Assembly (NCBI GenBank): GCA_003313425.1
Contig: NHZP01000028.1
Span: forward strand, 1 to 64,000
DNA length: 64,000 bases
Direction of reading: 5' to 3'
Source of the DNA: Pseudopyrenochaeta lycopersici
Taxonomy: Eukaryota > Ascomycota > Dothideomycetes > Pleosporales > Pseudopyrenochaetaceae
The notes beneath the pieces are model-generated. The model saw only the letters and a program-made list of their open reading frames with translations. It did no database searches and had not been told where the DNA came from. Of the stretch, positions 11,301-22,604 are shown piece after piece. Made by a program: the position numbers and the translations under genes. How positions within the stretch are numbered: position 1 is the stretch's first letter; every line of letters starts with the position of its first letter.

Positions 11301-14300
11301 ACTACTTACGAAAACCTTACTATCTGTCTACTAAAATACTATTACTTTATTTTCCTAACTCTTAACTCTATAAAACTACCTACTAAAACTCTACTATCTC
11401 CCTCTATACTATTTTAAATTACTTAACTCTTTTCTTTTGTTTTCTATAATACTACCTAGTACATCCCTTTTGTCTATCTATACTATATTCTATTACTTTA
11501 CTTTTTTTTAACCTTAATAACATAAAACTACCTTCTACTTACTACTCTCTACTTATACTAACTTTAAATAATATTTCTCAATAACTTTAAACCTATTTCT
11601 ACTATCCTATTTTCTTAAAATTCTACATCTTAATTTTACTACTTCTACTATACTACCTACTCTATTACTTATAACTTACTATTCTTCTCTACTATATTAT
11701 ATTACTTTACTTTCGTTTTTTTTATAAAACTATTTACTACTTAGTCTTTAACTACTTACTACTTACTTTAATTATTCTTGAAAACTTTAAAACTATTCCT
11801 ACTATTTTATTCTTTTTAAATTCTAAACTTTTATAATATTACTTCTACTATACTATCTACTCTCTATTACTTATAATATCTCTATTTACTATACTCTTTT
11901 ATATTATTATACTATCTTTTTTTTTCTAATTAATACTACTTACTATCTATTCTTCTTTAACCTCTATTTTATTACTTTATATGGCTAGTTTCTATTTTAT
12001 TACTTTACGCTTTTTAACTTATCTTTTATTACTTTACTCTTTTTAACCTCTTTCTTTTAATTATAGTTACTTATTATTTACTCTTCTTTATACTATATTT
12101 TAATTCTTTTACCTTCCTCTTCTTTTTTCCTATTAATACTACTAACCTATTATTTACTTTTACTTCTTTTACTACTACTTTATCTACTTTTATTTTATCT
12201 ACTTACTTATTAACTACATTACCTACTACTTGACTTACTACTTTCTTATCTACTTCTTTATCTACTATATTACCTACTACTATATTATCTACTCTTTTAC
12301 TTACTACTACTTTAGCTATACTTTTACTTACTATCTTATTTTCTACTATCTTACTTTCTACTATCTTACATACTACTATATTATCTTCTACTTTACTTAC
12401 TTCTGCTTTACTTACTGCTACTTTACCTACTACTTTCTTCTTTACTACTATTTTATCTACTTTACTTTAAAAACTATTCTTTACTATAACATTATTAATT
12501 ATTAACTCTAATATTTTTATTCTTCTTCTCTTTTTATGTTTTAACTTTTATATTTTAATAACTTCTTATTATACTACTATAAAAGTTATACTACTATATT
12601 TCTAGAATAATTTTATATACTATAGCTTCTTACTATTGTTATTTATATAGTATTTTCTACTAAGACTTATATATAAACTTAACTTTTCTTAAAATTAACC
12701 TAATTATAGCTATTTTATATATTATTTAAAGTAGCTAGCTATTCTTTACTCTCTTTCTAATGTCTTACATTAAATTACTTTACTCTCTTTCTTCTTTTTC
12801 TTATATAACGTAGCTAGCTATTCTCTACTCTCCTTCTAATATCTTATATTAAATTACTTTACTCTCTTCTTCTTTTTTCTTATTTAAACTAGTTAACTAT
12901 TCTTTTCTAAATACTATATAAAATATATCTATTTTCTTCTTTGCTCTTCTAAGATACTATATATAATACTAGCTACTCCTTTATTAGTAATATGCTTAAA
13001 AATCCGCCTATCTTGATATACCTCTCCTATCCATCTACCTAGCTCCTCCTTACTATCTACCTGCCCTCAATATCCTACCTCCCAAAGCCTACTATCTTGA
13101 ATTCCTCTACCTACCTCTAGCTTTGCTTTTGCCTCTGCTGCTGCTCGTAGCCTATATAGTACTGCTATCGTTACGTTCGGCCATGCGCAATCTGCCTGCC
13201 TACTACTCTGCTTGCTGCTCTGCTTGCTGCTCTGCTTGCTACCCTGCTTTCTGCCGCAGAGATACTCCATCATCCCACACTTCCAGCACGTTTGAACCTC
13301 CTTTTTATACCTTACTCTGCTCCGCAGCTCATCTATCTCTCAGAAACCCTCCTGCCCTAGCTGCGGACACTGCCACAGACTGTGCACTGCTGCCTCGCGC
13401 TCCTGCTGCTCCTATCGCCGCTTGTATTGCTGCTACTTAGCCTGCTGCTTAGTCTGCTGCTCGGCCTGCTGCTCAGCCTGCTGCTTAGACCGCCCCTCGT
13501 TACGGTTACACCTTCTTATAAGTTTACTACTACTCTAGTCGCTAACTCCTTTTTTGCCCCTACTCTAGTTGTTTACTCCTTATTTACCCCTACTTTACTA
13601 CTTTCCTTCTTATTTACCCCTACTTTAGTCGTTTGCCCCTCTTTTACCCCTACTTAACTTACCCTAACCTTTAACCGAAATACTTTACTACTATTACTTA
13701 CTTTACCTACACTTTTAAAATCTACTTATAACTCTTCTTTATCTTCTAATCTTCTAATCTTCTATAGAACTCTAACCCAACCTCTATTACCTAATTTATA
13801 ACCTATTACTTCTTCTTCTTCTACTAATATACATAACTCTTCTCTTATAATACTAAATACCTCTATGCTTATCCTTCTACTATTACTAAATTAAATTACT
13901 ATATTATTCTAATTAATAACTTATCCCCCTTGTTATATAAAATAACTATTTACCTAAACTAACCCCAAATTTATTATTATTACCCTAGTTGCTTTATTAT
14001 GTCTTCTCTATTAAAACTCTTTTATATGCCCTTCTACTAACTAGTTCTACTTAATACTTGTGCTACTATCTAGCCTCCTTAAACTTACACATTTATATCT
14101 AATAAGAATACTCTTAATCTTAATTTTAATTAATCTCTTACTGCTACTAATCTACTCTCTATTATATCTTAACACTTTTTAACCTACTCTTATTAAACTC
14201 TAAAATAACTTACTCTTCTTATTAAATATAAGGAGAACCTTAGAAGTACAGTATAGGAAGGACTAATAACTATTACTAATTGACAGAACCTTTAGAAGTA

Positions 14301-14680
14301 GAGGACATATAGAAGAAAGTAGGAGACAGAACTTAATAAGGAATATAATTATAATCAACACACAATTAATTTATCGTAATTATTAATTCTGCAAAGCGTA
14401 TTTTAGTATTTTATCTAACACTTCTATACCTTTTACTTAACTCTACCTTATTCTTAATTAACTCTAAACCTACTCTCTAACCCCCTAAATAATAATGCTA
14501 TTACTACTTACCTCTAATACAATCCCTTACCCTTCTTTTTACAATTCTTTTTTATACTTTATACACTGCTTTTTATTACTCCCTTATCTATAGTAGCTTG
14601 TTACAACCCTAAATAAATCGACTTGCTTATTAACAATCTATATTTTGTACTTTACTCGCTTGTAGAAACTACTAACAATC
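11300..14680. repeat. G-poor, A/T/C-rich degenerate tract
   Basis: More than 3 kb in which the + strand is made almost entirely of A, C and T, with many runs of 100 bases or more lacking G (for example 11521-11700). Words such as tactatctt, cttactttact and ctactatatta recur without an exact period. No intact gene is visible. The exception is 12960-13520, which has higher G+C and a decayed TLH-like C-terminus. The same strand bias, in the orientation of the C-strand telomere, occurs at 34795-41990. Confidence 0.7.
12960..13520 (-). pseudogene. Possible remnant of a TLH C-terminus
   Basis: On the minus strand the sequence reads CWKCGMMEYLCGRKQ, a Lys/Gln/Ser low-complexity stretch, then ADCAWPNVTIAVLY, interrupted by stops. 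The end of TLH3 has the same order: CRRCWVSQKYC, then a short linker, then KCQWPNVIIPMVF. A Gln-rich stretch (AGCAGCAGGC repeats, 13430-13500) lies upstream, as coiled Gln/Glu regions do before the Cys pairs in TLH1. Multiple stops show it is dead. Identification rests on this short block only. Confidence 0.5.
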
Positions 14681-14684
14681 TATC

Positions 14685-15910
14685 TTAGAAATCTGCACCA
14701 GTGAAGTCTAAATCTGCACCAAACTCCAAATCTGGTCTAGCTGAGTCGCCATTACACGCTGACTCAACCCCCACTTGGCAAATCCCTGCCTGCCCAAGTC
14801 TACCACCTTCCTGGCCTCGCTGTGCCTCCCTCTTCGCCACTGGTTGCGCCTCCTCAGAGCTTTGGTCTTGTATCGTCTGTCCGATGAAGATTCCATCTGC
14901 CACCCCGCCAATACCCTCACTTACACCCTCAACCACCCCACCAACACGACTACCTCGCCCGCGTCCACCACGTCCCCGGCCTCGCTGCGGCTCCCTCTTG
15001 GCCACTGGCTGCGCCTCCTGAGAGGTCTGGTCTTGGATTGTCTGTCCGATGAAAATTGCGTCTGCTGCGCCGCCAATCCCCTCACTTACGCCCTCCACAA
15101 CACCGCCAACACGACTACCTCGCCCGCGTCCACCACGTCCCCGGCCTCGCTGCGGCTCCCTCTTCGCAACTGGCTGCGATTCCTGAGAGGTCTGGTCTTG
15201 GATCGTCTGCCCAATGAAAATAGCATCTGCTGTACCGCCGATACCTTCAGTTACGCCCTCAACGACGTCGCCAATACGACCAGCTCGCCCGCGTCCACCA
15301 CGTCCTCGGCCTCGCTGTGGCTCTCTCTTCGCTACTGGCTGCGATTCCTCAGACGTCTGGTCTTGGATCGTCTGTCCGATGAAGATTCCATCTGCCACCC
15401 CGCCGATACCTTCAGTCACACCCTCAACAACACCGCCAACACGACCCGCCCGGCCACGTCCACCGCGGCCCCGGCCTCGCTGTGGCTCTCTCTTCGCCAC
15501 TGGCTGCGCCTCTTGAGATGTCTGGTCCTGGATCGTCTGCCCGATGAAAATTGCGTCTGCTGCGCCGCCAATCCCCTCAGTTACACCCTCAACAACACCG
15601 CCAACACGACCCGCCCGGCCACGTCCACCGCGGCCCCGGCCTCGCTGTGGCTCTCTCTTTGCAACCGCCTGGGCCTCCTCAGAACTCTGGTCTCGGATTG
15701 TCTGGCTCCTGATGCTGTTAGTAACCTAGTATATTGTTCGCTGTGTGGGACCTACAGATCATCAACACCTGCAGGTACATCAAGGCCAATCGTGGTTAGA
15801 AGCCCAGACGGGAGGCTATCAGAGAGACCCTCTGAGAGGACAACAGGTGCGGCATTAGCAGTCATGCCTGCAGTAAACGCCAAAATGGCCGCGACCGTTG
15901 ATGCTCGCAT
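14685..15910 (-). CDS. Secreted Kex2-processed repeat protein (five 55-residue repeats)
   Basis: Exon 1 is 15910-15756 and exon 2 is 15708-14685, separated by a 47 bp intron (donor GTAGGT, TACTAAC branch, CATCAG acceptor) that keeps the frame. The product is 392 residues. It has a signal peptide (MRASTVAAILAFTAGMTANA), a short pro-region, then six KR sites at residues 69-70, 124-125, 179-180, 234-235, 289-290 and 344-345, an exact 55-residue spacing. Each unit starts with EPQRGRGRGGRGR, followed by a Gly/Val/Glu-rich amphipathic stretch, GIFIGQTIQDQ and an acidic end before VAKR. The tail after the last site is 47 residues, contains two Cys and ends acidic. Known Kex2-processed repeat proteins give pheromones, RiPP toxins or surface peptides; I do not recognise this repeat. 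The DNA repeat is 165 bp and conserved at protein level. Confidence 0.85.
15709..15755 (-). other. Intron in the Kex2-repeat gene
   Basis: 47 bp, GTAGGT...TACTAACAGCATCAG on the minus strand, phase 2. Splicing links the signal-peptide exon to the repeat exon in frame and removes an in-frame TAG that lies at the donor. Confidence 0.8.
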
Positions 15911-16918
15911 AGTGAAAGGGGCTTTGTTAAGGATTGGTAGTCTTGAAGTTAGGGAAAAGAGCGCTGAGTGAAATCATTCACAGAAGATGCGTGTCTAGAA
16001 ATGAAATAGAGAGATGCTAATGATATGAGTTCTAATTAGGGTAAAAGATGCTTATTTTATATCCTTTCAAGATACCTCCTATAAGGACGAAAATCGTGCC
16101 CCTAACATGCCAAGCTGCTTGCGTCGTTTCGACATGTTAGCCACCAAGCCAGACGCATAAACGATAGCCCTTCAAACCTATCTGTTTGTCAGCAAAAACA
16201 ATCGTATAATAAGGGAGGCTCTTGAAGAAACTCGTAGGGTTTGGTCTTGGCAGGGACGTCGCGACATAGACGACAACAATGACTAGACCCGCATTGCCTT
16301 GGCATGAACGGTACTTCCCTAGCACCCCCAGTGCACGGCCTATTCGGCATAACGCGGCCGAACTTGACACAATCGCGCTAATTAATCACCACACTGAACA
16401 GAAGGGGGCATAAACGAAGCAGCCGTATTGGGTAACAGGATCAGCGGCTAAGAAACACCTGTCTGGTCTGTGTAGTGTTTCAAAGCCTTCTAGAAGCTGC
16501 TGTAAGTGTCTTAGCGTAGCTCGTGCATTTACTCCGACCTCTAACAGTCTGTGCGTCTCCACTGCACCTCCCTTGGCGAACTGTTTCAACCGCTGGTTCT
16601 AACTTCCCCCACACAAGCCCAACAGTCGGGATTTACTGACATGCTAGTTACTTGGACGTTTAGCTATTCTCGCTATGCTGTTTTGTTGACAACTAAGGTC
16701 TTTGCATGATGCAGCAGGGACGTAGAGAAACGCTAGTGTTAGGTATGCTGTCTTTACCTTGTGCTGCGCTTTACACTAAGTCCGTATGCGATATGCGGTA
16801 GCGAGGTAACGGCTACAAAAAACCGACGCTCTTTCGGCATCTGCCTCTGCTGCATTTCCTTCATCTTTGGCTTCGCTGTACTCCTATCTCTTTTCTTTCG
16901 TCTATTCTTACTTACCCA
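15911..16918. other. Intergenic stretch upstream of the Kex2-repeat gene
   Basis: It probably holds the promoter of the Kex2-repeat gene. I see no convincing gene. A 67-codon minus-strand frame at 16386-16589 (contains ARATLRHLQQLLEGFETLHR) has protein-like composition but no recognisable family, and could be a remnant. Confidence 0.4.
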
Positions 16919-16926
16919 GCCTAACG
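16919..16926. repeat. 8 bp target duplication of hAT 2 (left)
   Basis: gcctaacg, repeated exactly at 19631-19638 on the other side of the element. Confidence 0.92.
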
Positions 16927-17079
16927 CAGTGCTGTAAACGATATTTCTTAACGATATAAGGGCTATATCGTTTAGTTAGTATCGTTAAGCTCGAATATCG
17001 TTTATATCGTTATCGTTAAGGATTGTTTAGTAATCGCACGCTATTCCTGAACAGGCAATTTGTAAAAGTTTTCCATTGT

Positions 17080-19344
17080 TTAGTCTACCTCTAGAACCTC
17101 ATCGCCGCCGGCGTCTTCGAATAGGATCTGCTGAGGAAACGTAATTTTAGCTCGAATCCAGCTCTTGAGGCACTCTGTGAGCTGTATCGTCGCCGATCCA
17201 AGGCAAAACCGTGTCCATGTGACCGTCCGACGAGCCCCAGAGAAGATACGCTCTGGCTCAGCGCTCATAGCTGGAATTGAGAGTATATTAATTGCCATGT
17301 GGTGAAGGCGTGGATAATCCTTCTTCCGAGCTGGATCTAGCCACCAGTCTAATGCCGTCGTGCCTGAGGGCAGCGTCGTCTGAGCCTGATTAATAAATAA
17401 TTCGAACTCGTCGGCGACAGGAGCGGCTAGCTTCATCTGGCCAGCAGCTAAGTCAAACGCAGATGGCTCAGCTGACTTGGGAGTGCTATAAGTAGTCGGT
17501 TGATCGTCAATCTGACGATTTGCGTACTCCTGCTCCGAGAGCTTTCTGACAGCCTTCAACGCCGGGTCTCTCCAACGCCGGGTCTCTCCAGCTCTTTCGC
17601 CAATTATCCTTGATATATTGTAGCCGGAATGAGGGATGGAGGAGGAGGGAGGCCGCGTAGACAGAGCTATCAGAAGTCATAGCGTAATATTTGTCGAACA
17701 AATACCAACTAGCCATAAGAGCTGTTAGATAACGTCCTTTGTTGAGTGACTTAGCACGGTCCTGCGCATGAATCGTCAGATCTAGTCAAAATAGCTCGTT
17801 TGACGTACCATTTCGTTATTAAACACCTTTATTATAATATCCATAGTATAAGCGACTTGATCAATCGTCGCCTTATCGCCCTGGGTAAGCTCAGTCGCGC
17901 GGTTGAAGGTGCTGAGGAAGTTGTACGTGTCGTTGAGCACTTGCCAATCGTCAGCATCCAGCTGATCCTCTCTCAGATCGTCGATATGGCGTTGACAGTA
18001 GATGGTAATTGCCATTCTAACATCCTCCTCGCGTGCGACGGCGATGACCTTGTACCAGCTGTTCCATCTGGTGGCGTTTTCCTGAGGAATCACGCGGCCC
18101 TTGGCCAGCTTCTTGAACTCATTGTACCGTGCATCTGACGCTCGGAAGTGGACCTCAATATTGTGAAGTTTTCCGAGAGCACCTTGTGCCCTCCACGTTG
18201 CTGCCTCCGCAGAGCTCAAGCGTGAGACAAGGTGCTCTTCTACGCCATCTTGATTATCACTTTGCATCTGTCGAGCAGCTTCCTTAACCGCCTCTTGGTC
18301 CTTTGCAAATAAGAAGGCTTGGGCAGCGAGGTTGAGGATGTGGCCAAAACACCTCATACGATAGTGAGCTGCTGGGTAAGATCCAAGCCCCGCCTTCGTC
18401 ATCGCTTCTTCAACGAACCGCATCATCTTATCGTTAGCAGAGGCGTTATCGCTAACAACGTAGCCGAGCAGATGGAGGATTTCGTAAGAATTGAGTGTTC
18501 GAATAAGCGCGTCAGCCGTTTCCTGTCCGGTATGAGATTGGAGCTCAGGCAATGCGATCAGAGCCTTCTTGAGCTTGCCTTCGTCAACGAACTGTGCGCA
18601 GATAGCCATGAGGTTCTTCCGATTCGGTGAGGACCAGCAGTCCACAGCAAAGTGAATCTTGTACCCAGAGCGCTGGAGCTTTGATTTAAGGATATTCCGA
18701 TGGGCGACGTAAGACTTCTTTATTAACTTTGGAAGAGTACCGCGCGACTGGAGCAGTTGACCTCTAACTGCCGGGTTTGTAGCATTTAGTAAGTCCTCTA
18801 GCTCTGGCCATTCGACGGCGCTGATAGGGAGATTTCGCACAGTAATGAGCCGGACGAGAGCCTCGTTAAAGCGCTCTCGATTAATAACGTCACCCATCCT
18901 CTGCTGAGCGACGCGCTCCTTCTGCGCGCTCATCTTCGACGGAGTTGCTGCAAAGCTTCTTTTAGGAGGACTGTCTGCAGCTGACGCTGCCGCCAGCTTC
19001 TTTTCCTCCGGTTTCTGGATTCCATAGGTAGACTTAAGGTGCGCCCACGCTGACTCGGAGTTGGTATACCGTCTTGAGCAGAGCTTACAGTAATAGTAGA
19101 GCCCAGATCCGTGGTGTATCGCCTCTCTATCCTCTTCCCTGCCTTCACGACAGTATAGCCAGATATCCGACCGAGTTATCCGCCGTTTGCGCTTAGAAGA
19201 GGAGGATTCTGAGGTTGTTAGCGATGAACTGGCGGCGGCAGACACCTGAGAGGCAGAGTCGGATGGCCGTAAGTTAGATACCTCATCCATGTCCATGTTG
19301 GAGAGGGCACTAGACACCTCGGAAGCAACCTCAGCGTCAGCCAT
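17080..19344 (-). pseudogene. hAT 2 transposase, frameshifted by a 16 bp duplication
   Basis: The first ATG is at 19344. A BED-type zinc finger follows (SDIWLYC...YYYCKLCSRRY...AWAHL), then FAVDCWSSPNRKN, VVSDNASANDK, RCFGHILNLAAQAF and ATRWNSWYKVI. A 47 bp intron (17762-17808, GTACGT...GCGCAG) joins at phase 0 to an exon with the KYYAMTSDSSVYAASLLLHP block. Then caacgccgggtctctc is present twice in tandem (17557-17572 and 17573-17588), shifting the frame by one. After it the hAT dimerisation domain continues (LSIPAMSAEPERIFSGARR). Without the extra 16 bases the coding length is a multiple of three, about 733 codons, like the intact hAT 3. Confidence 0.9.
17557..17588. repeat. 16 bp tandem duplication breaking the hAT 2 frame
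   Basis: Two adjacent exact copies of caacgccgggtctctc inside the transposase exon. One copy removed gives a continuous frame across the WRKSWRDPAL block. Confidence 0.92.
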
Positions 19345-19630
19345 AGTATAGACAAAAGCACTTAAATCAGGATAGAACAATGACTTTTTAGTGTTTAAGA
19401 ACAAATTTAAACAGGTAAGCACTCTGTGCGGGGTCGGTAATGCAGCTATCTGGCTAATTTGGCAGGGATTGACATTGAACGGGCCCCTGCTCGAATGCTA
19501 CTATTTATATATATATATCGTTAAGGCCTAACGATACCGATATCGTTAGAATCTATATCGTTAGTTAACGATAACGATATCGGTATCGTTATCGTTAAGC
19601 CTTAACGATACCATATCGGTTACAGCACTG

Positions 19631-19638
19631 GCCTAACG
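19631..19638. repeat. 8 bp target duplication of hAT 2 (right)
   Basis: gcctaacg directly after the terminal CAGCACTG end of hAT 2, identical to 16919-16926. Confidence 0.92.
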
Positions 19639-19688
19639 TCCTCTCCTCCTATTTGTCTATCTATCTCCTCTTACGCCTGCCTGCTAAA

Positions 19689-20492
19689 ATGCAATTCGCT
19701 TGTCGTACAGTTCTGATGGCTAGCCTTTTACAGTCTGTAAGAGGCATAGCCATGGACAATCTTACCGTAGAATTCAACACGGCAGTCGCTAGTGGCGGTG
19801 TTGGCATCCCAGTGGAGCGTGAGTTGCTATCTACGCTGTGCACGGCAACATGACCCTAACACGTAGGCCCCGCAGCCACTATAGATCCTACCGTGGCTGT
19901 AAGGATAGGCACAGAGCAGAGGCTTCCTGGCTCCTACACACTCCTTCTGGTTGATGAGGCCAGATGCAATGTATCCTCCCCGTCTCTTTGCTCTATGCAG
20001 TCGGGTCTGGTGTCCTCCCATCAGCTTACGTTTCTCGCGGGCAAGATGGTGTACGAGCTTGTTAACCCAAGCAAGCCCTCCTCGCAGGCACCTTATGCTA
20101 TAGAATTGCCAACGAGTAACCTTCCTCTACTAGATGGCTCTACACAGCTTCTTCTAAACACAACAGATGACCAACCTCAGGACCCGGCAGCGTTGTTTGT
20201 TGAGCCGTGGGCTAGCCTACACACTGTCGCAGGGAACGTGTACAATGGATCAAGCGAACAGGATGTAAAAAGAAGCCTAGAACGATCAAAGAGCAAGAAA
20301 CCTACTAGGACCGGGTCTGAGAAAGCGCGCAAAACTCGAGAGGCTAGGCCCAAGTCAACGAGGCCGGCTATGAATATTACTGTGAACTTTGGCAGCGAGA
20401 ACGAGAACGAGAACAAGAATCACGGCGAGTTACTACACAGCACACCTCTTGTCTGGCTTTTTGCAGCTCTTGCCGTGCTAGTAGCTGTTTAA
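19689..20492 (+). CDS. Secreted, probably GPI-anchored protein (one intron)
   Basis: Exon 1 is 19689-19818 and exon 2 is 19867-20492. A 48 bp intron (GTGAGT donor, CTAAC near the branch, ACGTAG acceptor) keeps the frame. The 251-residue product has a signal peptide (MQFACRTVLMASLLQSVRG), a domain of about 130 residues with several Cys and N-glycosylation sites (NVSS, NITV, NGSS), and a Lys/Arg-rich linker. It ends in a hydrophobic stretch (PLVWLFAALAVLVAV) typical of GPI attachment. The segment PGSYTLLLVD weakly resembles phosphatidylethanolamine-binding-like secreted proteins; I would not name it on that. It is divergent from the Kex2-repeat gene, and hAT 2 has since inserted between them. 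Confidence 0.72.
19819..19866 (+). other. Intron in the secreted GPI-like protein gene
   Basis: 48 bp, GTGAGT...CCTAACACGTAG. Splicing joins codon 44 across the intron and opens a frame of 251 codons, while both exons alone end early or lack a start. Confidence 0.75.
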
Positions 20493-21152
20493 ATTACACA
20501 GCGTAGTCTTACAAGCATATTGTGGATAATCCTCCTTGTGTGGTCTTCGCTTAAGACCAGACCCAAAGACTTTATAAGCCGCGGACGATTGCGCCTAAAT
20601 ATCCTGCCTATAGACCTTTACATTCAGCAGCGGGACAACGACAGTATCTCGCACTTTGGCAAGGTTTTTCCAGTTAGACTCAGCCTTTGCCACTTAGGAG
20701 CCCGTCCTAAAAACGCAGCTGCAGATAACAGCTACCTATAGTTAGAGAACAGGTAAAAGCTCTTTCTATCTATATCTATTTGCATAGTCTGAGGAACTGT
20801 AGTGCTAAAACAGTCTAGGAACATTTCTTGGCGTAGTCGTGTCGTGGCGGAGGAAAGCAAAAGACTATTACTACTTATTTCTGCGCGCGGGCAGAGCCTA
20901 GCTTATGGACAGACTTTTTTTTTTTTTTAGAAAAATTAGTTCTAGGTTCTTTTATAGAGCTGCACAGCTGCTCTACGTTCTGTGTTGAAGCAGAACGTAT
21001 TTTCGCTATACGCGATAAATATAGCTAGGCTTAATAGTTAAGCAATCGCAAACAGCAACCCTGCTGCAATACTCTTCTAGGTTTCGCATCAAACTCTGCG
21101 CTTTCTACCTCAGATTAAGATCTTAATTAGATAATAACTCTCCTAGTTGCTT
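20493..21152. other. Intergenic stretch without a recognised gene
   Basis: Contains a run of 14 T near 20912 and two short hairpin-capable segments (gagctgcacagctgctc near 20957; cgttctgtgttgaagcagaacg near 20979). It lies between the convergent ends of the GPI-like gene and the large interrupted gene, so transcription terminators are expected here, but none is defined by sequence. Confidence 0.4.
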
Positions 21153-22596
21153 CTAGTCACTGCTTGAAGATGGCACGAAAAGACTGCCACTACTACCTGA
21201 TCCACCCTCGCCAATAGCCTCGTCGCTGCTCTTATTAACACTAACCTGGCGCGTGAATACCTCTCTTATACTCCTTCTAGGAGGAGCATAGCAGTTGCCG
21301 CCAGTTTCGTTTTCGTTGTTATAACTGCTTGCACCCTCATTATAAACATTCCTGCCCGCCCCACTAGAATCTCGCACGATTTCTACCATTAGCTCGTCCA
21401 ATTCATCAAGGCTTTTATTCTTAATCCGCTCTAACATGATTAGTCTTGGGGGCCGCGACCGCTCCCATACCGGCTTGAACCCTTTCTTCCCAGCACTCCT
21501 CTTGCCGGCTACCCAGTACTCTTCGGCGCCGTCCTGGCCATAGATGCGAACCCCTTGAGCCTCACAAGCCCTAATGAGCTCGGATGTCTCCCATCCCTGT
21601 GTATTCCAGCCGTCTCTAAACACCTCCCGTCGCGCCTTCTAAAGAAGGGAGATAATAGTATGAGGCATGGACTGAAATGGAAGCTTAACTTTGTCAGGAT
21701 TAGCATATACAGCGGAAAACCACATCATTCTCCGCGTCAGGCCTTGTCTGCGACTGGTCTTGGTCGATGAGATTAGCGCAGCATTTGATGGGTAGGGAAG
21801 CACCCAGTGCGTTAAACGAACAAGGTGGAAGAATTCGTCAAGCCACCGTTCCGCCTTCCTATATCCAAGCCGTCGTTCAATCAACCCAAAGCTCTTCTGT
21901 AAAATCGCTCGATAAGGTTTGCTAGCCCAACCCAGCCGCTCCTCTCCGTCGTCCCATAGAAATAAAAAGCTAAGCAGATCTGCCACTTTCTCAAACCGCA
22001 TCTTGTTTCCTGTCACAAAATAGGGTGGGCTGGCGACACCATTGACGAAGAACATCTCTTTCATGCCTCGGTAGCAGTACTCCACTTCGCCGTCCTGCTG
22101 GATCGCTTCCGGTGCAAGCTCAGGGTAGCGCTTGTCAGTTTTCAGCATAGCCTTCCACAAGTCCGAATCAAACTGCTGCAGGTTGAGGACATGGAGGTAC
22201 TCGAGCCACTTGGCTAGCAGTCTCAGGTTCTGGCTGACATTGTACCGATCATACCATGCCTCAGCTTGGTTGAAGCGAATGTAAACATCGCGCAGATCCT
22301 TGACTGCCCGCCATCTCCGCTTGTACTCCGTATGCATGAGCAGATTCCCAACTAACATATTATCCCCGTGCGGTGGAGCCAACCGCCAGGTTGCCCAGTT
22401 AAACTTAGGCAAGAACCAGCCAACACCACATCGTTCCATGCTGTCCTGCAACCCAAGACCTTCCTTAACTACGATCTTCTGTCCACGGGTATGCTCCCAG
22501 TGATCCTTGTAGAGCAGCGATTCTCGCTGGAGTAAATTGCTGCCGTAACAAAACCGGAGTGCTCGCAGGGCCACAACCATGACGATGGTCTCGGGT
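21153..22596 (-). pseudogene. Segment 4 of the split large gene (C-terminus)
   Basis: Carries PPHGDNMLVGNLLMHTEYKR and further ordered sequence, a single in-frame TAG at 21639-21641 (possibly a former Gln or Trp codon), then GWNTQGWETSELIRACEAQG and a Ser/Gly-rich tail ending at 21153. The absence of any indel suggests the gene died mainly by insertion. Confidence 0.8.
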
Positions 22597-22604
22597 AGCG
22601 AGTA
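22597..22604. repeat. 8 bp target duplication of hAT 3 (left)
   Basis: agcgagta, matched exactly at 25439-25446. Confidence 0.92.

Larger units (their letters stand above)
16927..19630 (-). mobile_element. hAT transposon 2 (2,704 bp, complete ends)
   Basis: Both ends carry the inverted repeat CAGTGCTGTAA(A/C)CGATAT, with a perfect 8 bp duplication gcctaacg outside (16919-16926 and 19631-19638), the hallmark of hAT insertion. The subterminal regions (16935-17025 and 19500-19615) are packed with TATCGTTA / TAACGATA words in both orientations, likely transposase binding sites. It landed between the two secreted-protein genes. The transposase inside is frameshifted, so mobility would need a helper. 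Confidence 0.94.

Noticed and set aside
12230..12505. Tyr/Phe-rich 91-codon frame
   Set aside because: Composition of the A/T/C tract; no G and hence few stops in this register. Not a protein.
14775..15971. 398-codon + strand frame opposite the Kex2-repeat gene
   Set aside because: It is antisense to a gene with signal peptide, intron and dibasic sites. Its Leu/Pro/Ser repeats are the complement of the RG repeats.
16137..16370. 77-codon minus-strand frame
   Set aside because: No start context, no recognisable domain, and short; treated as chance.
20520..20741. 73-codon + strand frame after the GPI-like gene
   Set aside because: No motif, no splice that extends it, likely 3' untranslated or intergenic.
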